DNA of 64,000 bases from contig NZ_JAFCJI010000002.1 of the NCBI RefSeq assembly GCF_018131105.1, forward strand, positions 248,001 to 312,000. Reading direction: 5' to 3'. The position numbers and the translations under genes are program-made. Shown one piece after another: positions 36,650 to 47,321 of this stretch. The notes under the pieces were generated by a model. The model saw nothing but the letters and a program-made list of their open reading frames with translations, searched no databases and had not been told where the DNA came from. The DNA is from Bradyrhizobium manausense (lineage in GTDB: Bacteria > Pseudomonadota > Alphaproteobacteria > Rhizobiales > Xanthobacteraceae). Each line of letters starts with the position of its first letter. Position 1 is the first letter of the stretch.

Positions 36650-37894
36650 ATGGATAAAGCACTCACTAGTGCATTGCGAAGTGCGTTTGGTGCGGCCGCG
36701 GCGGGCGCATTATTGGCAGCCTCAAGCCCGGCCTTTGCGGCCGATCCGATCAAGATCGGCGTCATTGCCGAAGCGCAGGCGATTGCCGGCGCATCGATCC
36801 CGCAGGCCGCGCAACTCGCTGCCGACGAGATCAACGCCAAAGGCGGCGTCGACGGCCGCAAGATCGAGATCATCGGCTACGACAATCACTCCTCCTCGGC
36901 AGATTCAGTGCGTGCCTTCCAGCGCGCGGTGAACGAGGACAAGGTCAACATGGTCATTGCCAGCTACATCAGCGAAGTGGTGCTGGCGCTGGAGCCGTGG
37001 GCGGCGCGCCTGAAGACGCCGTTCGTCACGCCGGGTGCGGCCTCGAACGAGATCAGCAAGAGCGTCCACGCCGACTACGAGAAGAACAAATACACCTTCC
37101 ACGGCTATCTGACCTCGGCGGCACTGGCGCTATCGGTCTGCGACGGCGCCAAGGATCTCCTCGTCGACAAGCTGCATATGAAGACGGCCGTCATCATGAG
37201 CGAGGACGCCGCCTGGACCAAGCCGCTCGACGTCGGCTACGAGGAGTGCCTGGCCAAGATCGGGCTGAAGGTGCTCGACCACATCCGCTTCTCGCCTGAT
37301 ACCACTGACTTCACCCCGATCTTCAACAAGATCGAAGGCTCGAAGCCCGACGTGATCATCACCGGTATCTCCCATGTCGGCGTGCAGCCGACGGTGCAGT
37401 GGAAGAACCAGCAGGTGCCGATCCCGATGTTCGGGATCTCGTCGCAGGCCACCAACGAGACCTTCGCCAAGGACACCAACCAGGCGGCCGAAGGCGTGCT
37501 CTACCAGGGCGTCTCCGGTCCCGGCGTCGCGGTGACGCCGAAGTCGGTGCCGTTCGCGGAAAACTTCAAGAAGAAGTACGGCAATTATCCGTCCTATGCC
37601 GGCTACACCGCCTATGACGAGGTCTATTACATCGCCGATGCGGTGAAGCGGGCCGGCTCGACCGATGCCGACAAGCTGGTCGATGCGCTGGAAAAGACCG
37701 ACTGGGAAGGCACGATCGGCCGCGTCCAGTTCTACGGCAAGGACGATCCGTTCACGCACTCGATCAAGTACGGCAAGGGCCTGATCACCGGGCTGATGCT
37801 GCAATGGCAGGACGGCAAGCAGAGCGCGGTCTGGCCCAAGGACGTCGCCAAGGTCGACATCAAGTTCCCGAGCTTCATCAAGCTCAGCAACTAG
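36650..37894 (+). CDS. Liv-type ABC receptor A
   Basis: A 414-residue periplasmic receptor with a signal peptide (about 1-30, AFA-ADP). The type I fold is shown by IKIGVIAEAQAIAGASIPQAAQLAADEINAKGGVDGRKIEII, FVTPGAASNEIS and GYTAYDEVYYIADAVKRAGSTDADKLVDALEKTDWEGTIG. It is strongly similar to the receptor at 41322-42560 over most of its length. A GGGAGAG ribosome site and a promoter-like sequence lie upstream. A hairpin follows, so the receptor may be made in excess over the membrane subunits. Confidence 0.93.
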   Translation: MDKALTSALRSAFGAAAAGALLAASSPAFAADPIKIGVIAEAQAIAGASIPQAAQLAADEINAKGGVDGRKIEIIGYDNHSSSADSVRAFQRAVNEDKVNMVIASYISEVVLALEPWAARLKTPFVTPGAASNEISKSVHADYEKNKYTFHGYLTSAALALSVCDGAKDLLVDKLHMKTAVIMSEDAAWTKPLDVGYEECLAKIGLKVLDHIRFSPDTTDFTPIFNKIEGSKPDVIITGISHVGVQPTVQWKNQQVPIPMFGISSQATNETFAKDTNQAAEGVLYQGVSGPGVAVTPKSVPFAENFKKKYGNYPSYAGYTAYDEVYYIADAVKRAGSTDADKLVDALEKTDWEGTIGRVQFYGKDDPFTHSIKYGKGLITGLMLQWQDGKQSAVWPKDVAKVDIKFPSFIKLSN

Positions 37895-37904
37895 GACAGG
37901 AAAT

Positions 37905-37929
37905 GCTCCCGGGACCACCTCCCGGGAGC
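37905..37929 (+). terminator. Hairpin between receptor A and its permease
   Basis: GCTCCCGGGA (37905-37914) pairs with TCCCGGGAGC (37920-37929), 5-base loop. It may stabilise or partially end the receptor transcript, a common device for raising the receptor:permease ratio. Confidence 0.5.
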
Positions 37930-37997
37930 TTCCACTTGCGGCGCTCCGCAGCAACTTCCCTCAAAGCGGCAGCTGACTGCCACGCGGCCATCAATCA

Positions 37998-38873
37998 ATG
38001 CGAGCTTTCCAGATTCTGATCGATGGCTTTGCCATCAGCGCTCTCTACGCACTCGGCGCCACCGGTTTCACGTTGATCTTCGGCGTCTCCGGCGTGCTCA
38101 ATCTCTCCCACGGTGCCATCATGGTGGCGGCGGCGGTGGCGGCCTGGGCCGCGGCCAGCATCCTCGGCGTCGGTACCTATGCCGGTGCGCTGATCGGGGT
38201 CGGCGTTGCCCTGCTCACGGCGTTCGCCACTTACTTTGCGGTGGTGAAGCCCATTCAGGACTCCCGGCGCATCCCGAATGAGGAGAAGGAGATCTTCGTC
38301 CTCACGGGCACGCTGCTCTGGGGCATCATGATCCAGGAGCTGATCGCCTATTTCTTCACCAACAACGCCAAGACGGTGCTGCCGATCGTCGAGGGCGTGG
38401 TGGAGATCCTCGGCGTTCGCACGCCGAGAAACGAGATCTTCACCGCGATCGTGTGCTGCCTCGTGATCGGACTGCTGTGGCTGCTGGTGAACCGCACCCG
38501 CACCGGCAAGGCGGTGCTGGCGGCCTCGATGAACCCGCGCGGCGTCACCCTGCTCGGACTCGAGCTCACCAACATCTACATCGTGGTATGGGCGATCTAC
38601 GGCATTCTGGCCGGCATTGCCGGCGTGCTGCTCGGCATGTTCCTCGGCGTCAGCTCCTACAGCGTGGGACCGCTGACCGCGAGCGCGTTCTCGATCGTGG
38701 TGCTCGGCGGCCTCGGCAGCGTCTCCGGCTCGCTGATCGCCGCTTTCGTGGTCGGCTATCTCGAAACGCTGACGGCCTATCTGGTCTCGCCGGCCTACCG
38801 CACCATTCCGGCGCTGCTGCTGCTCGTGTTCGTGATGTACATCCGGCCCCAGGGCCTTCTGGGGAGGCGCTGA
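37998..38873 (+). CDS. LivH-type permease of the double-receptor transporter
   Basis: A 291-residue membrane protein with about eight hydrophobic helices. GFTLIFGVSGVLNLSHGAIMVAAAVAAW is the LivH hallmark; the coupling loop is VLAASMNPRGVTLLGLELTNIY, and VVLGGLGSVSGSLIAAFVVGYLET lies near the end. A cytoplasmic loop of about 45 residues (PIQDSRRIPNEEKEIFV) is longer than in the first Liv cluster. The next gene starts one base after the stop. Confidence 0.93.
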   Translation: MRAFQILIDGFAISALYALGATGFTLIFGVSGVLNLSHGAIMVAAAVAAWAAASILGVGTYAGALIGVGVALLTAFATYFAVVKPIQDSRRIPNEEKEIFVLTGTLLWGIMIQELIAYFFTNNAKTVLPIVEGVVEILGVRTPRNEIFTAIVCCLVIGLLWLLVNRTRTGKAVLAASMNPRGVTLLGLELTNIYIVVWAIYGILAGIAGVLLGMFLGVSSYSVGPLTASAFSIVVLGGLGSVSGSLIAAFVVGYLETLTAYLVSPAYRTIPALLLLVFVMYIRPQGLLGRR

Positions 38874-38874
38874 G

Positions 38875-39801
38875 ATGGCGAGCTTCTTTACCTCGCGCCT
38901 GTTCTTCGTCTCGCTGGCGCTCGTCGTCATCGCAGCCACGCTGCCGCTCTATGTCTCCGGCTATGTGCTCGGGCTTCTCACCGTCGCGTTCTATTTCGGC
39001 GTGTTCGCGATGGCCTGGGACTTGCTGTTCGGCTTCGCCGGCGAAGTCAATTTCGGCCCGACCTTCCTGATCGGTGTCGGCGCCTATACCGCCGGCATTC
39101 TCAATGCCCAGTTCGGCTGGTCGGTCTATCTCTGCATCGTGCTGGGCGCGCTCGCCTCCGTCGTCGCCGGCCTGGTGCTGGCGCTGCCGGCACTACGCGT
39201 GCGCGGGCCGTATTTCGGCCTGACCACGCTGGTCGCGGTCCTGATGCTGCAGAATTTCGTCGTCGTGTTCGCCGATCTCACCGGCGGCGAGATCGGCCTC
39301 ACCATCCCCGACGTCATCACCATCAATGCCGGAGCGAACTACTGGATCGCGCTCGGTTTCATGACGATCTCGGCGGCGATCCTCTACGGCCTGTCGCAAT
39401 CGCCTGTTGGTCTCGTGCTGCAAGCAAGCGGCCAGGATCCGGTGCAGGCCGGCGCGCTCGGCTTCAACATCGTCAAGCACAAGCTCGCCGCCTTCATCGT
39501 CAGCGCGTTCTTCTCGGGGCTATCAGGCGCGCTGCTGGTGTTCTATTTCGGCACCGCCTCGGTCGGCACCGTCGTCGACGTCGCGGTCGGCGTCAACGTG
39601 ATCGTCTCGGCCGTGCTCGGTGGCCGGCGCACCGTGCTCGGCGCAGCGCTCGGCGCGATCTTCCTGATCGTCGCCGGCGAATTCCTGCGCCCGACCGGCG
39701 AGCTTGCGACCTTCATCGTCTCGGCGGTGGCTCTCCTCGTCGTTCTGTTCTTCCCCGGCGGCTTCCTCGGAGCGGCCCTCTCGCGCGAGGCTCGCTCGTA
39801 A
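38875..39801 (+). CDS. LivM-type permease of the double-receptor transporter
   Basis: A 308-residue permease with about nine hydrophobic helices. WDLLFGFAGEVNFGPTFLIGVGAYTAGI replaces the usual LSFGHA with VNFGPT. Coupling-loop region LQASGQDPVQAGALGFNIVKHKLAAFIVSA and C-terminal FLRPTGELATFIVSAVALLVVLFFPGG fit LivM. The stop shares one base with the following start (TAATG), so translation is coupled to the double ATPase. Confidence 0.92.
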   Translation: MASFFTSRLFFVSLALVVIAATLPLYVSGYVLGLLTVAFYFGVFAMAWDLLFGFAGEVNFGPTFLIGVGAYTAGILNAQFGWSVYLCIVLGALASVVAGLVLALPALRVRGPYFGLTTLVAVLMLQNFVVVFADLTGGEIGLTIPDVITINAGANYWIALGFMTISAAILYGLSQSPVGLVLQASGQDPVQAGALGFNIVKHKLAAFIVSAFFSGLSGALLVFYFGTASVGTVVDVAVGVNVIVSAVLGGRRTVLGAALGAIFLIVAGEFLRPTGELATFIVSAVALLVVLFFPGGFLGAALSREARS

Positions 39802-41282
39802 TGGATCAGAAGCTTTCAAATCGGCCCGTGCTCGAAGTGCGCGGCCTGACCAAACGCTTCGGTGGATTGACGGCGGTGAAGAACCTCGGCTTCGAGGTCA
39901 ACAGCGGCGAGATCTTTGGCCTGATCGGGCCCAACGGCTCGGGCAAATCCACCGCGATGAAGAGCGTGATGGGCATCGAGCGCCCGACCGCAGGCGACGT
40001 GATCTTCGAGGGCGAGAATGTCGCCGGCCTGCCCGCGCACAAGATTGCGCGCAAGGGCTTTGGCATGGTGTTCCAGCACTCGCGGCCCCTGAACCGGCAG
40101 ACGGTGCTCGAGAACATCATGGTGGCGCTGTTGCCGGACAGCCTGTTCATGCTGTTTCCGGACAAGGCGCTGGTCGAGCGCGCGAAATGGATCGCCGACC
40201 GCGTCGGCCTGGGCTCCGTGATGAACCGCCGCCCGCCGACGCTGCCCTTCGCCGATTTGCGAAGGCTCGAGCTCGCAAAAGCCATCGCGCGCGATCCCAA
40301 GGTGGTGCTGGTCGACGAGCCCTTCGCCGGCCTGACCCGCGCCGAGGTCGACGTGTTCTCCGACCTGATCCGCAGCTTCCGCGACGAAGGCCGCGCGGTG
40401 ATGCTTGTCGACCACAACGTCAAGAGCGTCGCGGCACTGGTCGACCGCGTGCTGGCGATGTATCTCGGCGAAGAGATCGTCACCGGCAAGGCCGAGGACG
40501 TGATGAAGAACGAGACCGTGCGGCGGGTCTATCTCGGCGGCGCGCTCGAGACCCATGCGCGGCCCGAGACCAGCTTCAAGGACAAGGTGCCGCTGCTCCA
40601 GGTCGAGAATGTCAGCGTCCATTACGGCAAGGCGCAGGCGCTTGAGAACGTCTCGATCCACATCCACGAGGGCGAGTTCGTCTCGATCGTCGGCCTCAAC
40701 GGCGCCGGCAAGACCACGCTGTTCAACACCATCTCCGGCTTCTTGCCCTATAGCGGCGAGATCATCCGCGGCGGCGAAAAGCTGCGCGGCACCAGCCCGG
40801 CCAAGATCGCGCGCAGCGGCCTCGTCCAATGCCCGGAATCGCGCGAGCTGTTCGGCGAGATGAGTGTGCGGGAGAACCTCGATCTCGGCGGACAACATCT
40901 CGATGACGACAAGCGCGCCGCGCAGCTCGCCTGGCTGTTCGAGCTGTTCCCGATCCTGAAAGAACGCCAGGGTCAGCTGGCACAGACGCTCTCCGGCGGC
41001 GAGCAGCAGATGCTCGCGATCGGTCGCGCGCTGATGATGCAGCCCCAGATCCTGATCCTTGACGAGCCGACGCTCGGGCTTGCCCCCGTCATCCTAGAGC
41101 TGTTGTCCAAGGCGCTGGAGAGGATGCGGCAGACCACGTCGATCACGGTGTTGCTCGGCGAGCAGAACGTGACCTTCGCGCTGCCGCACGCCGACCGCGT
41201 CTATGTGCTGGAGCACGCAAGAATCGTCTGGGAGGGCGATCCCGGCCGCTTCGCCGCGGAAGCCGGCGCCGATTTTCTCTAA
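39801..41282 (+). CDS. Fused LivG-LivF double ATP-binding protein with one degenerate signature
   Basis: 493 residues holding two nucleotide-binding domains that are normally separate proteins. NBD1 (about 1-250, LivG-like): Walker A GPNGSGKS at 43-50, Walker B VVLVDEP at about 168-174, H-loop DHNV at 204-207. Its signature, normally LSxGQ, reads LPFAD at 148-152, losing the key Ser and Gly. NBD2 (about 262-493, LivF-like): Walker A GLNGAGKT at 298-305, intact LSGGE at 397-401, Walker B LILDEP. In a folded pair NBD1 Walker A would face the good signature, and NBD2 Walker A the degenerate one, giving one active and one weak ATP site (inference from known ABC geometry). Confidence 0.93.
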   Translation: MDQKLSNRPVLEVRGLTKRFGGLTAVKNLGFEVNSGEIFGLIGPNGSGKSTAMKSVMGIERPTAGDVIFEGENVAGLPAHKIARKGFGMVFQHSRPLNRQTVLENIMVALLPDSLFMLFPDKALVERAKWIADRVGLGSVMNRRPPTLPFADLRRLELAKAIARDPKVVLVDEPFAGLTRAEVDVFSDLIRSFRDEGRAVMLVDHNVKSVAALVDRVLAMYLGEEIVTGKAEDVMKNETVRRVYLGGALETHARPETSFKDKVPLLQVENVSVHYGKAQALENVSIHIHEGEFVSIVGLNGAGKTTLFNTISGFLPYSGEIIRGGEKLRGTSPAKIARSGLVQCPESRELFGEMSVRENLDLGGQHLDDDKRAAQLAWLFELFPILKERQGQLAQTLSGGEQQMLAIGRALMMQPQILILDEPTLGLAPVILELLSKALERMRQTTSITVLLGEQNVTFALPHADRVYVLEHARIVWEGDPGRFAAEAGADFL

Positions 41283-41321
41283 GTCGCGCATCAACAACAG
41301 AAAAACGAAAGGGAAACGACC

Positions 41322-42560
41322 ATGCGATCATCGACGGTTCTGGGCTCTGCCCTCCTCACCTCCGCGCTGGCGTTGTGCCTCGCCGCCCCTGCCTACGCGC
41401 AGTCGAACGATCCGATCAAGATCGGCGTCATCGCCGAGGTGCAGTCGATCGCGGGTGCAGCGACGCCCGGCGGCGCGCAGATCGCCGCAGACGAGATCAA
41501 CGCCAAGGGCGGCATCCTCGGCCGCAAGATCGAGATCGTCACCTATGACAACAAGAGCTCCTCGGCTGACTCGGTGCGCGCGTTCCAGCGCGCCGTGAGC
41601 GAGGACAAGGTCTCCGCGGTGATCGCGAGCTACATTTCCGAGGTCGTGCTGGCGCTCGAGCCGTGGGCTGCGCGGCTGAAGATGCCGCTGATCACCCCCG
41701 GCGCCGCTTCGAACGAGATCACCAAGGCGATCCACAATGACTACGAGAAGAACAAGTACACTTTCCACGGCTATCTGACGTCAGCCTCGCAAGCGCAACT
41801 CGTCTGCGACGCCGCCAAGGACCTGCTCGTCGACAAGATGCACATGAAGACCGTCGCGATCATGAGCGAGGACGCCGCCTGGACCAAGCCGCTCGACGTC
41901 GGCTACGAGGCCTGCCTGCCCAAGGCGGGCTTGAAGGTCGTCGAGCATGTGCGCTTCTCGCCCGATACCACCGACTTCACGCCGATCTTCAACAACATGG
42001 AAGCCAAGAAGCCTGACGTGATCGTCACCGGCATCTCGCATGTCGGCGTGCAGCCGACGGTGCAGTGGAAGAACCAGCAGGTGCCGATCCCGATGTTCGG
42101 CATCAGCGCGCAGGCGCTGAGCCCGACCTTCTGGAAGGACACCAATGGCGCTGCCGACGGCGTGCCGTCGCTGGCGGTTGCGACGCCTGACGTTGCGGTT
42201 ACGTCGAAGACAAAACCGTTCGCGGCGGCCTTCAAGGCCAAGTTCGGCACGCCGCCCGCCTATACCGGCTACACCGCCTATGACGAGGTCTACATCATCA
42301 CCGACGCGATCAAGCGCGCCGGCTCGACCGATCCGGACAAGATGGTCGCGGAGATGGAGAAGACCGACTTCGAGGGCACGATCGGCCAGATCAAGTTCTA
42401 CGGCAAGGACGACGAGTTCACCCACGGCATCAAGTCCGGCCCCGGCGCGGTCACCGGCCTCGTCTTCCAGTGGCAGGACCAGAAGCAGGTCGTGGTCTGG
42501 CCGGAAAAGATCGCGGAAGGCAAGCTGAAGTTTCCGAACTTCGTGAAGCTGTCGCAGTAA
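41322..42560 (+). CDS. Liv-type ABC receptor B
   Basis: A 412-residue periplasmic receptor with a signal peptide (1-25, AYA-Q). It shares long identical stretches with receptor A, for example ADEINAKGG, SEDAAWTKPLDVGYE and ITSGISHVGVQPT-type regions. It differs near residues 265-300 (TNGAADGVPSLAVATPDVAVTSKTKPF), which could alter ligand choice. It starts 39 bp after the double ATPase, behind a GAAAGGGAAA site. Two receptors bracketing one set of membrane parts suggests a duplication with related substrates. Confidence 0.93.
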   Translation: MRSSTVLGSALLTSALALCLAAPAYAQSNDPIKIGVIAEVQSIAGAATPGGAQIAADEINAKGGILGRKIEIVTYDNKSSSADSVRAFQRAVSEDKVSAVIASYISEVVLALEPWAARLKMPLITPGAASNEITKAIHNDYEKNKYTFHGYLTSASQAQLVCDAAKDLLVDKMHMKTVAIMSEDAAWTKPLDVGYEACLPKAGLKVVEHVRFSPDTTDFTPIFNNMEAKKPDVIVTGISHVGVQPTVQWKNQQVPIPMFGISAQALSPTFWKDTNGAADGVPSLAVATPDVAVTSKTKPFAAAFKAKFGTPPAYTGYTAYDEVYIITDAIKRAGSTDPDKMVAEMEKTDFEGTIGQIKFYGKDDEFTHGIKSGPGAVTGLVFQWQDQKQVVVWPEKIAEGKLKFPNFVKLSQ

Positions 42561-42588
42561 ATATTGGAAGGGCGGCTCCGCAAACGCG

Positions 42589-42615
42589 CAATGCCCGGGC
42601 ATGGCCCGGGCATTG
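42589..42615 (+). terminator. Terminator hairpin after receptor B
   Basis: CAATGCCCGGGC (42589-42600), loop ATG, GCCCGGGCATTG (42604-42615): perfect 12-bp stem 28 bp past the stop, followed by TCGTTCTT. Confidence 0.65.
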
Positions 42616-42737
42616 TCGTTCTTGCGTACGCGCTTGACGCACCCTTGGAGTGAAGCACCTTGCAAATTCGGCAGGGTCGATCACAGTAAGGCCGCACGCA
42701 GGCAGCCTAAGAATCTGCGGCTCATCAAGGAGGACGC

Positions 42738-43640
42738 ATGCTCCCCTATGTCGCCCACGACCCCCGCTTCGATCGACTGGTCTTCGGCCATGTCAATCTC
42801 GAGAAGCTCACCAATGGCGATTGTCGCTGGGCCGAGGGCCCCGCCTACTTTCCAGCCGGGCGCTACCTGATCTGGTCCGACATTCCGAACAACCGGATGA
42901 TGCGGTTCGACGAGACCGACGGATCGGTGTCGGTATTCCGCTCGCCGAGCTTCAACTCCAACGGCAACACCACCGATCGCCAGGGCCGGCTGGTCAGTTG
43001 CGAGCATTTCATGCGGCGCGTCACCCGGACCGAGCACGATGGCTCGACCACCGTGCTGGCAGATGCGTTCGAGGGCCACCGGCTGAATTCGCCCAACGAC
43101 GTCGTGGTCAAATCGGACAATTCGATCTGGTTCTCCGATCCGACCTACGGCATCGACAGCGATTATGAAGGGCAGCAAAGCCCGTCCGAGATCGGCGCCT
43201 CCAACGTCTACAGGATCGACGGCAGCTCCGGTGCCATCACGCGCGTGGTGTCCGACCGGGTGCAGCCGAACGGGTTGGCCTTCTCGCCGGACGAGAGCCG
43301 GCTCTATGTCGCCGACACCGGTGCGACGCATGTCCGCGGGTTGCCGCCGACGATCTGGTCCTATGACGTTCGGGGACAGACGGTCGGGGAAGCCTCATTG
43401 TTCTCGACCTGCCCGGACGGGCTCTATGACGGCTTCCGTGTCGACCTCCATGGCAACATCTGGACGTCGGCGGGCCGCAGCGTGTTCTGCTACGCGCCGG
43501 ACGGCGCCCATATCGGCACGATTCCGATCGGCGAGATCGTCGCCAATGTCTGTTTCGGCGGCCCGCGCCGCAACCGCCTCTACATTTGCGGCCAGACGTC
43601 GCTGTACTCGATCTATCTCAACACGCGGGCGGCGGTTTAA
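42738..43640 (+). CDS. Cytoplasmic SMP-30/gluconolactonase-family protein
   Basis: A 300-residue propeller protein with no signal peptide. Motifs match the exported paralogue at 32834-34033: CRWAEGPAYFPAGRYLIWSDIPNNRMMR, HRLNSPNDVVVKSDNSIWFSDPTYG, PNGLAFSPDESRLYVADTG, and NVCFGGPRRNRLYI at the end. It probably hydrolyses a sugar lactone in the cytoplasm. It converges on the CUT2 sugar transporter with an 8-bp gap, a neighbourhood that fits sugar-acid metabolism. An AAGGAGG site precedes the ATG. Confidence 0.9.
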   Translation: MLPYVAHDPRFDRLVFGHVNLEKLTNGDCRWAEGPAYFPAGRYLIWSDIPNNRMMRFDETDGSVSVFRSPSFNSNGNTTDRQGRLVSCEHFMRRVTRTEHDGSTTVLADAFEGHRLNSPNDVVVKSDNSIWFSDPTYGIDSDYEGQQSPSEIGASNVYRIDGSSGAITRVVSDRVQPNGLAFSPDESRLYVADTGATHVRGLPPTIWSYDVRGQTVGEASLFSTCPDGLYDGFRVDLHGNIWTSAGRSVFCYAPDGAHIGTIPIGEIVANVCFGGPRRNRLYICGQTSLYSIYLNTRAAV

Positions 43641-43648
43641 AACAGCGG

Positions 43649-44608
43649 TCAGCTCGTGACACGTTCACCGCGGCCGTAGACCAGCAGCATGAAGATGATG
43701 ACGAGGCCGTAGATCACCTGGCGGCCGGCCTCGGGCATGTCCATGATCGACAGCACGCTGTTGAGCAGCACGATCAGCACGACGCCGATCAGCGTGCCGA
43801 GATAGCGGCCGCGGCCGCCGAGAATGTTGGTGCCGCCGATCACGACCGCCGCGATCGACGGCAGCAGATAGGCATCGCCCATGCCCTGATAGGCCTTGGT
43901 GGAGTAGCCGGCGAGCAGGACGCCGGCGAGCGCAGCGGCGAGACCGCAGAGCACGAAGCAGACCACGGTGATGCGGCGGGTGTCGACGCCGGCGAGATAG
44001 GCGGCCGCCTCCTTGTTGCCGATGGCATAGACGTAACGTCCGAGTGCCGTGCGCTGGAGGATAATCGTGACGAGCACCGACACGGCGGCCCAGACGAACA
44101 GGGCGTTGGGGATGCCGAACGTGCGATCGCCGGCAAGCATTCGCATCAAATCGGTGGCGGCGGTCTGCGGGGCGTAGCCGCCGGTATGCGCGACCATCAG
44201 GCCGCGCATCACCGCGTTGACGCCGAGGGTGAAGATCATCGAGGGCACGCGCAGATAAGCGACCCCGATGCCGTTGATGAGACCGACCAGCAGGCCAACG
44301 CCGAGCCCGACCGGAATGGCGAGCGGCCCGCCGATCGACGTCGCCATCATGGCCGCCGCGGCGAGCGTCCACGGCACCGACAGGTCGATCTGGGCGATCA
44401 GGATCACCATCATCATCCCGGCAGCCACGATGCCGAGGAACGCTCCGATCTGGAGCTGCTGCAACAGATAGGTCGGCGACAGCAGCGGCGCACTGCCGAA
44501 GCGGGCGAAAGTGTAGACCGTGCCGGCGATGAGGATGACGAGGATGAACAACGCCGCGATCAGGATCGGACGGTCGTCGCGGGAGAGTCCGAGGGACGCG
44601 GTCGTCAT
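43649..44608 (-). CDS. CUT2-family sugar ABC permease 2
   Basis: A 319-residue RbsC-type permease with about nine hydrophobic helices. Typical segments are VPSMIFTLGVNAVMRGL, YVYAIGNKEAAAYLAGVDTRRITVVCFVLCGL, and LLPSIAAVVIGGTNILGGRGRYLGTLIGVVL. It overlaps the preceding permease by 4 bp and is the last gene of the transporter unit. Two different RbsC-like subunits imply a heterodimeric channel. Confidence 0.92.
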   Translation of the reverse strand: MTTASLGLSRDDRPILIAALFILVILIAGTVYTFARFGSAPLLSPTYLLQQLQIGAFLGIVAAGMMMVILIAQIDLSVPWTLAAAAMMATSIGGPLAIPVGLGVGLLVGLINGIGVAYLRVPSMIFTLGVNAVMRGLMVAHTGGYAPQTAATDLMRMLAGDRTFGIPNALFVWAAVSVLVTIILQRTALGRYVYAIGNKEAAAYLAGVDTRRITVVCFVLCGLAAALAGVLLAGYSTKAYQGMGDAYLLPSIAAVVIGGTNILGGRGRYLGTLIGVVLIVLLNSVLSIMDMPEAGRQVIYGLVIIFMLLVYGRGERVTS

Positions 44609-45709
44609 CGAAACAACTCCAGCGTATTCTTGACGCGCAGGACGCCGAGCGCGCCGATGCTGACCGCCCCCAGCAGGATCAGCCCCTCGAACAGCGGCTG
44701 CAGCAGCGGCGCGATGTCGAAGATGCGGAAGAAGAACGAGATGACGCGCAGCACCATGGCGCCGAAGATGGAGCCGATCGCGCTGCCGGTTCCGCCGAGC
44801 AGCGAGGTCCCGCCGATGACGACCGAAGCGATCGAGTTGAGCGTATAGGCGCCGGCCTGCGGGATGTCGGCATTGCCTGACGATGTCTGGATGGCCAGGA
44901 AAAGTCCGCCACAGCCGGCGAAGAAGCCGGCGAGCGTGAAGGCCGCGATCTTGGCGCGGTCAATCGGAAGGCCGGACATGTAGGCGGCGCCCTCAGCCGA
45001 GCCCACCGCATAGACGGCGCGGCCCAGCACGGAGCGGCGGAACGGCACCCAGACCAATAGCGCGATCAGCACAAGGAGCACGAAGGGCACCGGGATCCAG
45101 GCCACCGGCGCGAACCAGCTCGCGGCGCCGTCGTCGAAGATATGAACGGTCGAAGCAAAATCTCCGAGCGAGTTGGTCAGCGCCCAGTTGAGATCCTCGT
45201 CGATCTTGCCGCCCGGCGTCGGCCGCAGGAACAGCGCGATGCCGATATAGACCGCGCCGGTCGCGAGCGTCGCGATGATCGGCTGGATCCGTCCATAAAC
45301 GACGACGCAGCCGTTGATGAACCCGGCTAGCGCGCCGGTCGCGAGGCACACGACGATCCCGAGCAGGATGCCGCTCACCCCGCCGGGAAAGGTGCCGAGG
45401 CCGATATGCAGGCCGAATATCTCGAGGTGCAACGGAGTGCCGCCCGCCACGCCCGTGAGCAGATAGCTGGCAAAACAACCCACCATGGTCATGACGGCGC
45501 CCACGGAAAGATCGAGCCCCGAGGCCAGCACCGGCACGGTCTGGGCCATCGCCAGCATGGCCAGCGCAAAGATCTCATCGCCGTTCTGCACCAGAACCGC
45601 GGACGAGAAGCCCTTGGGGTGGGCGAGATTGTAGAGCAGGTAGAGGATGGTGAACAACAGGACGGCGGTGACGATGCCGATGTTCTGGCGAACCCTGATG
45701 GCGATATCA

Positions 45710-45717
<8 letters not shown>
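44605..45717 (-). CDS. CUT2-family sugar ABC permease 1
   Basis: About 370 residues from the start at 45717 (MLDDIAIR); 45735 is an alternative. RbsC-type motifs are AVGSAEGAAYMSGLPIDRAKIAAFTLAGFFAG and YTLNSIASVVIGGTSLLGGTGSAIGSIFGA. It is longer than permease 2 because of an extracytoplasmic loop (about 150-200, with TPGGKIDEDLNWALTNSLGDF). It overlaps the ATPase stop by 8 bp and the second permease by 4 bp. Confidence 0.91.
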
Positions 45718-47257
<1,540 letters not shown>

Positions 47258-47321
47258 GGCGCGGCTCACGCAGCCGCGGCCCGGCGAAGGCCGGGCCGCA
47301 ACCGTGACATCTCCAGTGCTC

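Noticed and set aside
34360-36873. 837-codon open frame antisense to ddl and the FAD oxidoreductase
   Set aside because: Both plus-strand genes carry clear family motifs; the antisense product has low-complexity, Arg/Asp-rich composition.
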